Below are positions 15,114 to 21,174 of a stretch of DNA of 21,316 nucleotides, piece after piece; position 1 is the first letter of the stretch; every line of letters starts with the position of its first letter. Location of the stretch: positions 1 through 21,316 of the forward strand of contig CAYXHZ010000054.1 in NCBI GenBank assembly GCA_964465065.1, read 5' to 3'. The position numbers were made by a program, and so were the translations under genes. A model generated the notes under the pieces. That model ran no database searches and was not told the origin of the DNA. It was given only the letters and a program-made list of their open reading frames with translations. Origin of the DNA: CAYMND01 sp964465065 (GTDB taxonomy: Bacteria > Acidobacteriota > Aminicenantia > UBA2199).

Positions 15114-15908
15114 ATGCGGATCTCCTTTCTGCAGATGGATGTCCTCAAGGGCGACATCCCGGGCAATCTGAACTTCATCCAGGAGAGCCTGGACGGGGCC
15201 GAGACCGACCTCGTCGTCCTGCCGGAGCTCTGCTTTTGCGGCTACGTCTTCCCCGACCGCCAGTCGCTGCGGCCCTACTCAACACCGGACCAGCTCGAAA
15301 CCATCGTAACGGCCCTGACGGAGCTCTGTCGCAAAAACCGCTTCCACCTGGTGGCCGGTCTGCCCGAAAGCTGCGGTGAAAAACTCTACAATTCAGCCTT
15401 TCTGATCGGCCCCGACGGTCTGGTCGGCAGACATCGCAAGCTTCACCTCTCGAAATTCGAGACGATCTTCGCTGCCGGAGACGCCCTCGAGGTGTTCGAC
15501 ATCGGCCGGGTCCGTATCGGCATGACCATCTGCTATGACATCTGGTCGCCCGAGGCCTCGCGCATCCTGATGCGCCAGGGAGCCCAGATCCTCTGCTGCC
15601 CGGCCAATTTCGGCGGTCCCTGGACTCCGGACATCGCCCGGGTGCGGGCCATGGAAAACAAGGTGTTCCACATCCTGGCCAACCGCATCGGCGCCGAGCC
15701 CATGGGCCGGGACACGGCCCATTTCCGCGGCGAAAGCCAGATCGTGGACGGGCTGGGCAATATCCTGGTGCGCGCCGACGATCGGGCCGGCCTGAAAACG
15801 GTGACGATCGATCCAGGCGAAGCCGCCGACAAAAGCACCCTCATGAGTCGCGACATCACCGCCGAAGCCGCGCGATACTCGCTGAATATTCGCACACCTG
15901 AGGCCTAA
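15114..15908 (+). CDS. Nitrilase-superfamily carbon-nitrogen hydrolase
   Basis: 264-aa enzyme that hydrolyses a C-N bond, most likely in an amide, through a Cys nucleophile. The catalytic triad is visible: E38 in LVVLPELCFCGY, K109 in GRHRKLHLSKFE and C140 in GMTICYDIWSPEASRIL. Downstream are the typical CCPANFGGPW and GESQIVDGLGNIL. Length and motif order suit the omega-amidase/predicted-amidohydrolase branch rather than large nitrilases; the substrate is not predictable. The start ATG at 15114 is 13 bp after the lepA stop with only a weak GGG-type ribosome site, so read-through from lepA probably matters. It lies between copies 1 and 2 of the lepA-tail repeat and may be inserted cargo. Confidence 0.9.
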   Translation: MRISFLQMDVLKGDIPGNLNFIQESLDGAETDLVVLPELCFCGYVFPDRQSLRPYSTPDQLETIVTALTELCRKNRFHLVAGLPESCGEKLYNSAFLIGPDGLVGRHRKLHLSKFETIFAAGDALEVFDIGRVRIGMTICYDIWSPEASRILMRQGAQILCCPANFGGPWTPDIARVRAMENKVFHILANRIGAEPMGRDTAHFRGESQIVDGLGNILVRADDRAGLKTVTIDPGEAADKSTLMSRDITAEAARYSLNIRTPEA

Positions 15909-15917
15909 CCCCCATTT

Positions 15918-15942
15918 CCCCCTTCCCTGAAGTGGAAGGGGG
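15918..15942 (+). terminator. Strong hairpin after the lepA-nitrilase operon
   Basis: A perfect 9-bp stem, CCCCCTTCC (15918-15926) and GGAAGGGGG (15934-15942), with a 7-nt loop, 10 bp past the nitrilase stop. It is followed by CTTAAAA rather than a T-run, so termination would be non-classical. Confidence 0.55.
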
Positions 15943-15981
15943 CTTAAAAGAGCTCGCAGTAACCCATAATCTTCAGCGCCC

Positions 15982-16055
15982 GTCCACCCCCGGTCCACCC
16001 TCTTCTCCAGGTCCACCATGTCCACAAAATCCACAGGCGCTCTCACTCCGTCCAC
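15982..16055 (+). repeat. Cluster of six TCCAC direct motifs
   Basis: TCCAC occurs at 15983, 15994, 16012, 16021, 16030 and 16051, all in one direction, with spacings of 11, 18, 9, 9 and 21 bp. Three are TCCACA, the core of a DnaA box, but none is a full TTATCCACA. An AT-rich stretch follows. It could be a protein-binding array or chance in a C-rich region. Confidence 0.4.
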
Positions 16056-16173
16056 AGGCTTCCCTTTCAAAGCGCCAACAATGTCGATATATAAAAATGT
16101 ATAAAAGACTTGCAGGTTGAGAACTGGGTTAAATAGTGCCGGAGAATTCGCAGATCTGCAATGCGGAATCCGT

Positions 16174-16212
16174 CAGGAAGCCTTCCTGGCCGCCCTCGAG
16201 CTGGAAGACTGA
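16174..16212 (+). repeat. lepA-tail repeat, copy 2
   Basis: 39 nt that would translate as QEAFLAALELED-stop, exactly the lepA C-terminus. The only differences are two synonymous third-base changes and TAG to TGA. It contains the palindrome CAGGAAG-C-CTTCCTG (16174-16188). Weaker similarity to lepA extends upstream to about 16164. It is not part of any gene here. Confidence 0.9.
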
Positions 16213-16250
16213 GACAAAGAGGACTTACCCGACCTTTCTCGCCGTGGCAA

Positions 16251-17405
16251 TCAGTCGTTTTTGGGGACTATCACAAGCTGATAGTTGGAAGGTTCCGAGG
16301 CGCCGGCTGAGTTGACCGCCCTAACCCTGAAAAAATATTTGATGCCCTCACTGAGGCCCCTGATATGGTTGGAACCGTCCATGTTCTCATAGATGATGGT
16401 GAAATTACCATGACGACTTCTGTTCTCCGCCACCGTAAAAGTCCCGACATCGACGAACTGGTTTGGTGTGATCTCGCTCCTCTCGATGCGGAAAGACTGC
16501 AGCTTGGGAATCAGTGGATCTTCTTCCTTTGGCTGGTTCCATGACAGAAAGACATGGATTCGGTCGCGGAACTGAGCGGAGACGAGACGGGGGGCAGCCA
16601 GGGGACGGATATGCGGGGAAGAGAGCCCGCCGCCACTCAAACCCGCAGTTGTTGCGCTGACCTCTTCGGAGTAGGGTGAAGAAAGCAGTCCGCTGACCGA
16701 TTTGACCCGGAAAAGATAGCTAATTCCGGCCAGCAGCCCACAAAGGGTATATCTGTAGGACCGCCCGGCATTGACGTTGGTCCCCTGCACCTGGGCCGCC
16801 GGAGTGAAGGTGGTGTTCGGCCCCCGGCGCTCGACCACAAAATGGTGAGGCATCGGGCCGGTACCCTCCGGGTCGATGTTCCAAGCCAGGGTCACTGAAC
16901 TGTCGGTGAAACTCTCCACCAGCAGATCGACAGGTTTCCGGGGGGGAGGGGCGGCGACCACCGGCCCAGGACCGAAGCCGGTGCGGAAAGAACGGACCTG
17001 CCCCAGGTTCGGCTGCGACGGGCGTTTGGCTCCGGCCGCCTGGGGAGGCCAGGCCAAAAGCCGGTAGTAGTAAGTGGTCCCCGGCTTCAATCCGGAAAGC
17101 TGGACCTCCACCGGCTGGTTTCCGCTGCTGGCCCCGGCCGTAGCCTCGGGAGTGGTGCTGCTGAACGCAGCACCGTCCATCTTCTCGTTCTCGCTGTACC
17201 AGAAGCGGTACCGGGCGCCGGTGCAGCCGTTGGGATTGATCATGCCGTGCAGGCGAGCCGCGTTCATCGTGATGTTGTCGACCTCACCGGTGACCACGGT
17301 GATGTTCGGTGCCTGGGCCGCACCGGGCAGGGTCAACAGCCCCGCAAGAAGGACGGACCAGGCCGCAGAAACACGATTTCGGATCTTCGACGATTCGATG
17401 CTCAT
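16251..17405 (-). CDS. Secreted protein with three fibronectin type III-like domains
   Basis: 384-aa exported protein. The Sec signal peptide (VSAAWSVLLAGLLTLPGAAQA, predicted cleavage after about residue 31) follows a positively charged start. Three FN3-like beta-sandwiches follow: about 33-140 (ending LSGLKPGTTYYYRLLAWPP), about 157-255 (DSSVTLAWNIDPEG, GISYLFRVKSVSG) and about 272-384 (IHVFLSWNQPKEEDP, GIKYFFRVRAVNSAGASEPSN). I see no catalytic domain, membrane anchor or sorting tail, so it is probably a periplasmic or extracellular binding/structural protein. The start ATG at 17405 has GGAGGG at 17411-17416. It lies alone on the minus strand, exactly between lepA-tail copies 2 and 3; its stop is 38 bp from copy 2. 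Confidence 0.85.
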   Translation of the reverse strand: MSIESSKIRNRVSAAWSVLLAGLLTLPGAAQAPNITVVTGEVDNITMNAARLHGMINPNGCTGARYRFWYSENEKMDGAAFSSTTPEATAGASSGNQPVEVQLSGLKPGTTYYYRLLAWPPQAAGAKRPSQPNLGQVRSFRTGFGPGPVVAAPPPRKPVDLLVESFTDSSVTLAWNIDPEGTGPMPHHFVVERRGPNTTFTPAAQVQGTNVNAGRSYRYTLCGLLAGISYLFRVKSVSGLLSSPYSEEVSATTAGLSGGGLSSPHIRPLAAPRLVSAQFRDRIHVFLSWNQPKEEDPLIPKLQSFRIERSEITPNQFVDVGTFTVAENRSRHGNFTIIYENMDGSNHIRGLSEGIKYFFRVRAVNSAGASEPSNYQLVIVPKND

Positions 17406-17633
17406 TTTTCCCTCCAGACTCTCCAGTTTATTAATACCCTTATCCTGTTCTTCATCGCTTTTTCATCAAGCATGATAGCTGCCAAAACAACCCGTTAAAC
17501 GCCAAGTCCGATCAGTCGGTTTTAACCACCTTCGACGCCATTCCAGGCCTGCATTTTTTACATCGTTTTTGTCTCGAAATCGAACAGGCCGGTCACATCC
17601 TAGTCCCCATTTCAACAAGGTGGAGATCTACCC

Positions 17634-17672
17634 CAGAAAGCCTTCCTGGCGGCTCTCGAGCTGGAAGACTGA
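17634..17672 (+). repeat. lepA-tail repeat, copy 3
   Basis: 39 nt equivalent to QKAFLAALELED-stop. It matches copy 2 at 36 of 39 positions and shares with it CTCGAG and the TGA stop. Similarity to lepA continues upstream (CAAGGTGGAGATC at 17616-17628, followed by a 2-nt insertion). It contains CCAGAAAG-C-CTTCCTGG (17633-17649), a palindrome with one mismatch. Confidence 0.88.
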
Positions 17673-17700
17673 GCGCACGGAGACCTCCCTCTCCGGGTGA

Positions 17701-17729
17701 TTGACAAGGTAAATGAGCTTGAGTATCCT
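17701..17729 (+). promoter_or_regulatory. Sigma70-type promoter immediately before the ATG at 17736
   Basis: TTGACA (17701-17706), a 17-bp spacer, then TATCCT (17724-17729). The -10 ends 6 bp before the ATG, so transcription would begin at or next to the start codon. This implies a leaderless mRNA; no Shine-Dalgarno sequence precedes the ATG. Confidence 0.6.
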
Positions 17730-17735
17730 TCCACT

Positions 17736-17999
17736 ATGAGCCCCGATGCACAAGCAGACCTGACCGGACAGTTGTCAGCGGCTCTTTTCTGGGACGTCGA
17801 CAGAAGCTCCGTGGACCCTACACGACATCGGAAATGGTTGCTGACGCGCGTACTCGAACGAGGAGACTGGTCCGACTGGTTGCCGATCAGTTCATTCCCG
17901 GGGCCCGAAAACATACATCAGCTCGAACCGGAACTGCGCATCGCTCCCCGAGAACGAAGCTTTCTGAAAACCTGGCTCGCCCACCACGATGCCCGTTGA
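17736..17999 (+). CDS. DUF6922-like small protein, putative partner (antitoxin-like) of an AbiEii-type nucleotidyltransferase
   Basis: 87-aa cytoplasmic protein. The segment LFWDVDRSSVDPTRHRKWLLTRVLERGDWSDWLPI resembles the DUF6922 family, which I associate with genes placed directly before AbiEii/AbiGii-type nucleotidyltransferase toxins. By position it would be the antitoxin-like or DNA-binding partner. The ATG at 17736 is chosen because a sigma70-type promoter ends 6 bp upstream; an in-frame GTG at 17697 would lie upstream of that promoter. The 3' end overlaps the nucleotidyltransferase start (17989) by 11 nt. The gene looks intact although its partner is broken. It begins 63 bp after lepA-tail copy 3. 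Confidence 0.65.
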   Translation: MSPDAQADLTGQLSAALFWDVDRSSVDPTRHRKWLLTRVLERGDWSDWLPISSFPGPENIHQLEPELRIAPRERSFLKTWLAHHDAR

Positions 18000-18382
18000 A
18001 GCTGTCCCGCACGATCTGCAGTACCTTTTGATCCGACTGATGTCGATTCCGGAACTGAGTCCGTTTTCTCTGGGAGGAGGCACATCCCTTGCATTGCGTT
18101 TCGCCCGCCGCCAGTCCATGGACATCGACTTGTTCACCTCCCTTCCTCAAGAAAGATTTCAGCGACCTGCTCTTATTGCATCAGCACGGACTTGAAGTCC
18201 GTCAGTCACTCGACTTTTTTTGTCAAAAATATGGAGAAGAAGCCAGATTTCTGGCGATCCGCAGTTTGCTCTATTTTGCCGATGCTGATGTGGAGCCCGA
18301 TCCGGTATATCTCAACGGCTGGCCATGGCTGACCGTAAAAACCGATACTGGCAAAATCGTCCAAAAGCATCTTCTGTTCTAG
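17989..18382 (+). pseudogene. AbiEii/AbiGii-like nucleotidyltransferase, internally deleted and frameshifted
   Basis: Frame 1 from ATG 17989 reads the N-terminal nucleotidyltransferase motif FSLGGGTSLALRFARRQSMD then IDLFTS (about 18057-18146) and stops at 18195. Frame 2 from about 18140 reads the family's C-terminal part: FLKKDFSDLLLLHQHGLE, RSLLYFADADVEPDPVYL and WPWLTVKT, ending at 18382. Family members have roughly 80-100 further residues between the DIDLF motif and the KKDF(x)DL motif; these are missing. So this is an N-terminus joined out of frame to a C-terminus by an internal deletion, with the junction near 18140-18150. In an intact member this enzyme is the toxin of an abortive-infection (AbiE-type) system. 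It overlaps the upstream DUF6922-like gene, as functional pairs do. Confidence 0.75.
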
Positions 18383-18429
18383 CCAAAAAATCTATTGGAA
18401 ACCGGTTTGAAACAGTTCCGAAGCGAAAA

Positions 18430-18984
18430 TCAGTACAACATTCCGGAATAGTTGTTCTTCAAGGCCTCGATGATTTTATTTTTCCGTTTGTTTCTCGTTT
18501 CATCCGTCTTGGCTTCACAATAAAAACCGGCCATTTGCTTTTGTCTCGATGGTGCCTTGCCGTCATAAAGCGCCAATATTTCTTCGTTTTCCTGCAAGGC
18601 CTTTCTTAATGCCTGTATTTTTTCACTCAGTTCCGGCCCGGGCTTTCCCGTACCCTTTTCGGCCTGAAACACTTCGCTTCCGGACCGGGTCATGAGTCCG
18701 CTTCCGACCATTTGTTCGTAAATGGCTTTGTTCTTTTCCGACCATTTGTGTACATCTTTTCTTCTGGAAAAATATTTCTTGTACTTTTTATCGTCGATGG
18801 CCTTGATCAGGCCGTCGATCCAGCCGAAACAGATCGCTTCTTTCAGTGCGTCATCGGCCGTAAATTGTTTACTGCCTTTGCTGAATTGTATCCATATCCC
18901 GTTCTCTTGCCGGTGATTCTTCTCCAGCCAAGCCCGAAACCCGGCTCGATCGGAAAAAACGAATACATCCGCATCATCGTTCAT
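18430..18984 (-). CDS. YdeI/OmdA-family protein (bacteriocin-protection type)
   Basis: 184-aa cytoplasmic protein matching the YdeI/OmpD-associated (OmdA, PF13376-like) family. It has FRAWLEKNHRQENGIWIQF, then the signature EAICFGWIDGLIKAIDDKKYKKYFSRRK, then HKWSEKNKAIYEQMVGSGLM. The C-terminal OmdA-like tail is PSRQKQMAGFYCEAKTDETRNKRKNKIIEAL. Members are reported to protect against bacteriocins or peptides, but the mechanism is unclear. The start at 18984 has AGGGAGA about 7 nt upstream and is 15 bp after the stop of the methyltransferase gene, so the two form an operon. The coding sequence is clearly more AT-rich than the lepA or chemotaxis genes, a hint of transfer. It converges on the nucleotidyltransferase remnant. 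Confidence 0.85.
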   Translation of the reverse strand: MNDDADVFVFSDRAGFRAWLEKNHRQENGIWIQFSKGSKQFTADDALKEAICFGWIDGLIKAIDDKKYKKYFSRRKDVHKWSEKNKAIYEQMVGSGLMTRSGSEVFQAEKGTGKPGPELSEKIQALRKALQENEEILALYDGKAPSRQKQMAGFYCEAKTDETRNKRKNKIIEALKNNYSGMLY

Positions 18985-18999
18985 GACATTTCTCCCTGG

Positions 19000-19713
19000 T
19001 CACTTTTGCCAGACCATGATTCTTGAAATGCCGGTACCGTCGGCCGGCGTCATCCCCCAGCCGCCGTATTCCCCGAGCATGGCAAACCCGGCTTCTGCGA
19101 GTACATTTTCCAATTCTTTTTTGTAGATGGGCAACAGATCTACCGTATCGCTGAAGGTTCTTGCCGACAGCTTGTCGTACAGGCTGATTTCGAAGCTGAC
19201 GCTTTCTTTCGTTATCCGGGTATACCTTCTGGAAAAAATGAAGCCATCCCTTTCTATATCGTTGAAGATCATCCTGTTTTCACTGACGATCCGATCGTAA
19301 TTCAGAAGCTGCAATATGAACCTTCCCTTTTTTCTCAGGGCGGAATGGATCGCAACGATAAACTCGGCCAGCCGCTCCTTGCCTTCGAGATGCGGCAGGG
19401 TATTGCCGAGGCAGGTCACCAGATCGTATTCATCGGCGGCTGCCAGGTCCGACATGCCTTTCTGATAAAATTTCAAGCGTTCTCTCGAACCGTACCTCTC
19501 GTTGGCGATGCGGATCATATCGCCGTCCGGATCAATTCCGGTAATCATGGCATGTTCCAGCAGCAGGCTCAATTCGTAAGCCAGCTCTCCGGTCGCGCAG
19601 CCAATATCCAGAATGCCGGCAGCGCCGGCCGGCAGCTGAGAGGCGACAAACCGTACCTTTTCCGGAGCGACTGGGAAAATCGAGGCGTAGCTTGCGGCGA
19701 TGATATCGTACAT
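19000..19713 (-). CDS. Class I SAM-dependent methyltransferase
   Basis: 237-aa cytoplasmic enzyme transferring a methyl group from S-adenosylmethionine to an unknown substrate. The start ATG at 19713 (MYDIIAASYASIF) has GGAG 8 nt upstream; the open frame continues further but without a family match. Motif I is ILDIGCATGELAYEL (about 43-57), motif II TGIDPDGDMIRIA, motif IV DLVTCLGNTLPHL and motif VI LRKKGRFILQLLNYDRI. A beta-rich C-terminal part follows (IFSRRYTRI, VSFEISLY) and it ends ISRIMVWQK. Such proteins often methylate small molecules. It is co-transcribed with the YdeI-like gene downstream and divergent from the propeller gene (93-bp gap). Confidence 0.88.
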   Translation of the reverse strand: MYDIIAASYASIFPVAPEKVRFVASQLPAGAAGILDIGCATGELAYELSLLLEHAMITGIDPDGDMIRIANERYGSRERLKFYQKGMSDLAAADEYDLVTCLGNTLPHLEGKERLAEFIVAIHSALRKKGRFILQLLNYDRIVSENRMIFNDIERDGFIFSRRYTRITKESVSFEISLYDKLSARTFSDTVDLLPIYKKELENVLAEAGFAMLGEYGGWGMTPADGTGISRIMVWQK

Positions 19714-19806
19714 TTTCCAAACTCCCGAAAAATTTCGCCTTGCCCTGATCCAGGCACAACTTTTTGCCGGACCGATTCGTACACATGAGCATTGCCGAGG
19801 TGGAGC

Positions 19807-20880
19807 ATGACACATTATAGCCTGATTCCGACCTGTTTGATAATTCTCGTCACGGCTGGTTCGCTGAAGGCCCAGGAGCGGGTGATCCCGCTGCCGGAAC
19901 TGATCCGGGCCCACCGCATGGCGGTGACGGGCGATCGGCTCTACGTCTTACAGAAAAACAGCCGTATAGTGGTTTTCTCCCTGTCCGGCGGACGCAAGAT
20001 CATGCAGTTCGGTCGTCCCGGAGCCGGCCCCGGCGAGTTCCCCATGCTGCCCGGTAACATCCGCATCGCCGGAGACCGGGTCTTCGTCGGTAACGAGCAT
20101 CAGTGCTGCTTCTTCAGCCTGGAAGGAAAATTCATATCCCAGCATCGGCCGCCGCGGACCGGAGTGCTGCAGCCCCTGGGGGATGGCTTTTTCTTCAACA
20201 CCATAATCTTCCCCAAGGGAAAAGCGGAGGTGGTATCCCGCCTGCTCCTGCTCGGTCCGGACATGAAGACGCGAAAAATCCTCGACGAACGGATTCAGTC
20301 GAACCGAAAAGGCGGATTTATCATGACCCATACCGACGGTCAGCAGATCAAATTTCTCAGCCAGGGACCGGTGAATCTGAGCCTGCCGGGAGACTTCTGG
20401 CTGGGCTGCGACGGCATCGGTCTGCTGCTGGCCAAACCGGAGGGAGATGCGATCCGGATAACCCGCTTTGACAAGCTGGGACAGGAACAGGGCCGCTTCG
20501 AGCTCGATCTGCCCAAGGTTCCGGTTGACCAGACCATCCGCAAACGCCTCCTGGCCGAACAAAAGCTCCTGTACAAAGATTATTCAGCGCAGTACCCGAA
20601 CTGGGAGAGAGAGTTCGACAAGCTCGAATTCAGCTACCCCGAGTTTCTGCCTCCGATCCGGACTTTAGGCCTCAGAAACGACCGGATCTACATACTTACT
20701 TATGCCGAATTCGAAGGCAAAACGGAGATGCTGGTCGTCGACCTGCAGGGAAAGATGCTGAAGCGAACGACCGTGACCCTGGGAGAGCGCTGGCTGACCG
20801 ACATCGATTCCGGCAACTACTACCGTCTCGAAGAGAACCACGAACTCGACCAGTGGGAGCTGCACGTCCAGCCCATCTGA
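19807..20880 (+). CDS. Secreted beta-propeller-like protein (6-bladed type)
   Basis: 357-aa exported protein. The start at 19807 (MTHYSLIPTC) has GAGGTGGAG directly upstream. A hydrophobic signal (LIPTCLIILVTAGSLKA) is followed by QERVIPLPEL; n-region charge is low and I see no proper lipobox. The rest has repeated short beta blades: DRLYVLQKNSRIVVFSLSG then FGRPGAGPGEFPMLPGNI, DRVFVGNEHQCCFFSLEGK, DGIGLLLAKPEGDAIRITRFD, DRIYILTYAEFEGKTEMLVV and GNYYRLEENHELDQWELHV. The GxGPGEF signature is typical of six-bladed (NHL-like) propeller proteins. No catalytic residues are evident. It is probably periplasmic, of unknown function, and stands alone between the divergent methyltransferase gene and the small Cys-rich gene. 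Confidence 0.8.
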   Translation: MTHYSLIPTCLIILVTAGSLKAQERVIPLPELIRAHRMAVTGDRLYVLQKNSRIVVFSLSGGRKIMQFGRPGAGPGEFPMLPGNIRIAGDRVFVGNEHQCCFFSLEGKFISQHRPPRTGVLQPLGDGFFFNTIIFPKGKAEVVSRLLLLGPDMKTRKILDERIQSNRKGGFIMTHTDGQQIKFLSQGPVNLSLPGDFWLGCDGIGLLLAKPEGDAIRITRFDKLGQEQGRFELDLPKVPVDQTIRKRLLAEQKLLYKDYSAQYPNWEREFDKLEFSYPEFLPPIRTLGLRNDRIYILTYAEFEGKTEMLVVDLQGKMLKRTTVTLGERWLTDIDSGNYYRLEENHELDQWELHVQPI

Positions 20881-20933
20881 AAAACGCAAGCGCCGATCCG
20901 CTGCCGGGCTCGGCAACCGGTCCCTCTTTTCCC

Positions 20934-20962
20934 TTGTCTTTCGGGATTGTCTCGTCTATACT
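20934..20962 (+). promoter_or_regulatory. Sigma70-type promoter before the Cys-rich gene
   Basis: TTGTCT (20934-20939), a 17-bp spacer, then TATACT (20957-20962). The -10 ends 8 bp before the ATG at 20971. The transcript would have a leader of only 0-3 nt, and there is no Shine-Dalgarno sequence. Confidence 0.6.
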
Positions 20963-20970
20963 TTTCCATC

Positions 20971-21174
20971 ATGGAATGCAAAAAAGACAAGAACCTGAAC
21001 CGCTGCAACTGCAGCTACAATCCCTGCTCCCGCAAAGGGATCTGCTGCGACTGCATCGCCAGCCATCTGCGTTCGCGGGAACTGCCGGCCTGCTGCTTTC
21101 CGCAAGCCGCCGAATCCGGCTACGACCGCTCCTTCGAACACTTCGCCCGCCTGGTGGATCAGGGAAAAGCCTGA
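20971..21174 (+). CDS. Small Cys-rich protein, DUF6485-like
   Basis: 67-aa predicted cytoplasmic protein with nine cysteines: C3, C12, C14, C19, C25, C26, C28, C41 and C42. The pattern MECKKDKNLNRCNC then CSRKGICCDCIASHLRS and LPACCFP resembles the DUF6485 family of small metal-binding-looking proteins of unknown role. The Cys/His set could hold zinc or an Fe-S cluster (inference). The C-terminus is a short helix (RSFEHFARLVDQ). The start ATG at 20971 is chosen because the family begins with MEC and the promoter -10 lies 8 bp upstream; a longer in-frame GTG start at 20947 would be inside the promoter. Confidence 0.82.
   Translation: MECKKDKNLNRCNCSYNPCSRKGICCDCIASHLRSRELPACCFPQAAESGYDRSFEHFARLVDQGKA

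Larger units (their letters stand above)
15909..16250. other. 342-bp non-coding gap with hairpin, TCCAC cluster, AT-rich block and lepA-tail copy 2
   Basis: I see no credible gene here. In order it holds the operon hairpin (15918-15942), six same-direction TCCAC motifs (15983-16055), an AT-rich stretch (about 16080-16110), a small palindrome GCAGATCTGC (16150-16159) and the second lepA-tail repeat (16174-16212). The open frame 15932-16120 is low-complexity Pro/Ser/Gln and not convincing. Confidence 0.7.
17406..17735. other. 330-bp intergenic region with lepA-tail copy 3 and a promoter
   Basis: No gene seen. It holds the FN3 gene's ribosome site (17411-17416), the third lepA-tail repeat (17634-17672) and the promoter of the next gene (17701-17729). 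The part near 17420-17480 is AT-rich and probably contains the FN3 promoter, but I cannot pick clear boxes. Confidence 0.6.

Noticed and set aside
15982..16110. Chromosomal replication origin
   Set aside because: No full DnaA box, no dnaA/dnaN/gyrB/rpmH neighbours; kept only as a low-interest motif cluster.
15932..16120. 62-codon open frame in the gap after the nitrilase
   Set aside because: Pro/Ser/Gln low-complexity sequence over the hairpin and TCCAC cluster, without a ribosome site.
18325..18609. 94-codon plus-strand frame over the YdeI-like gene
   Set aside because: Antisense of a clear YdeI/OmdA family gene; no homology-like pattern of its own.
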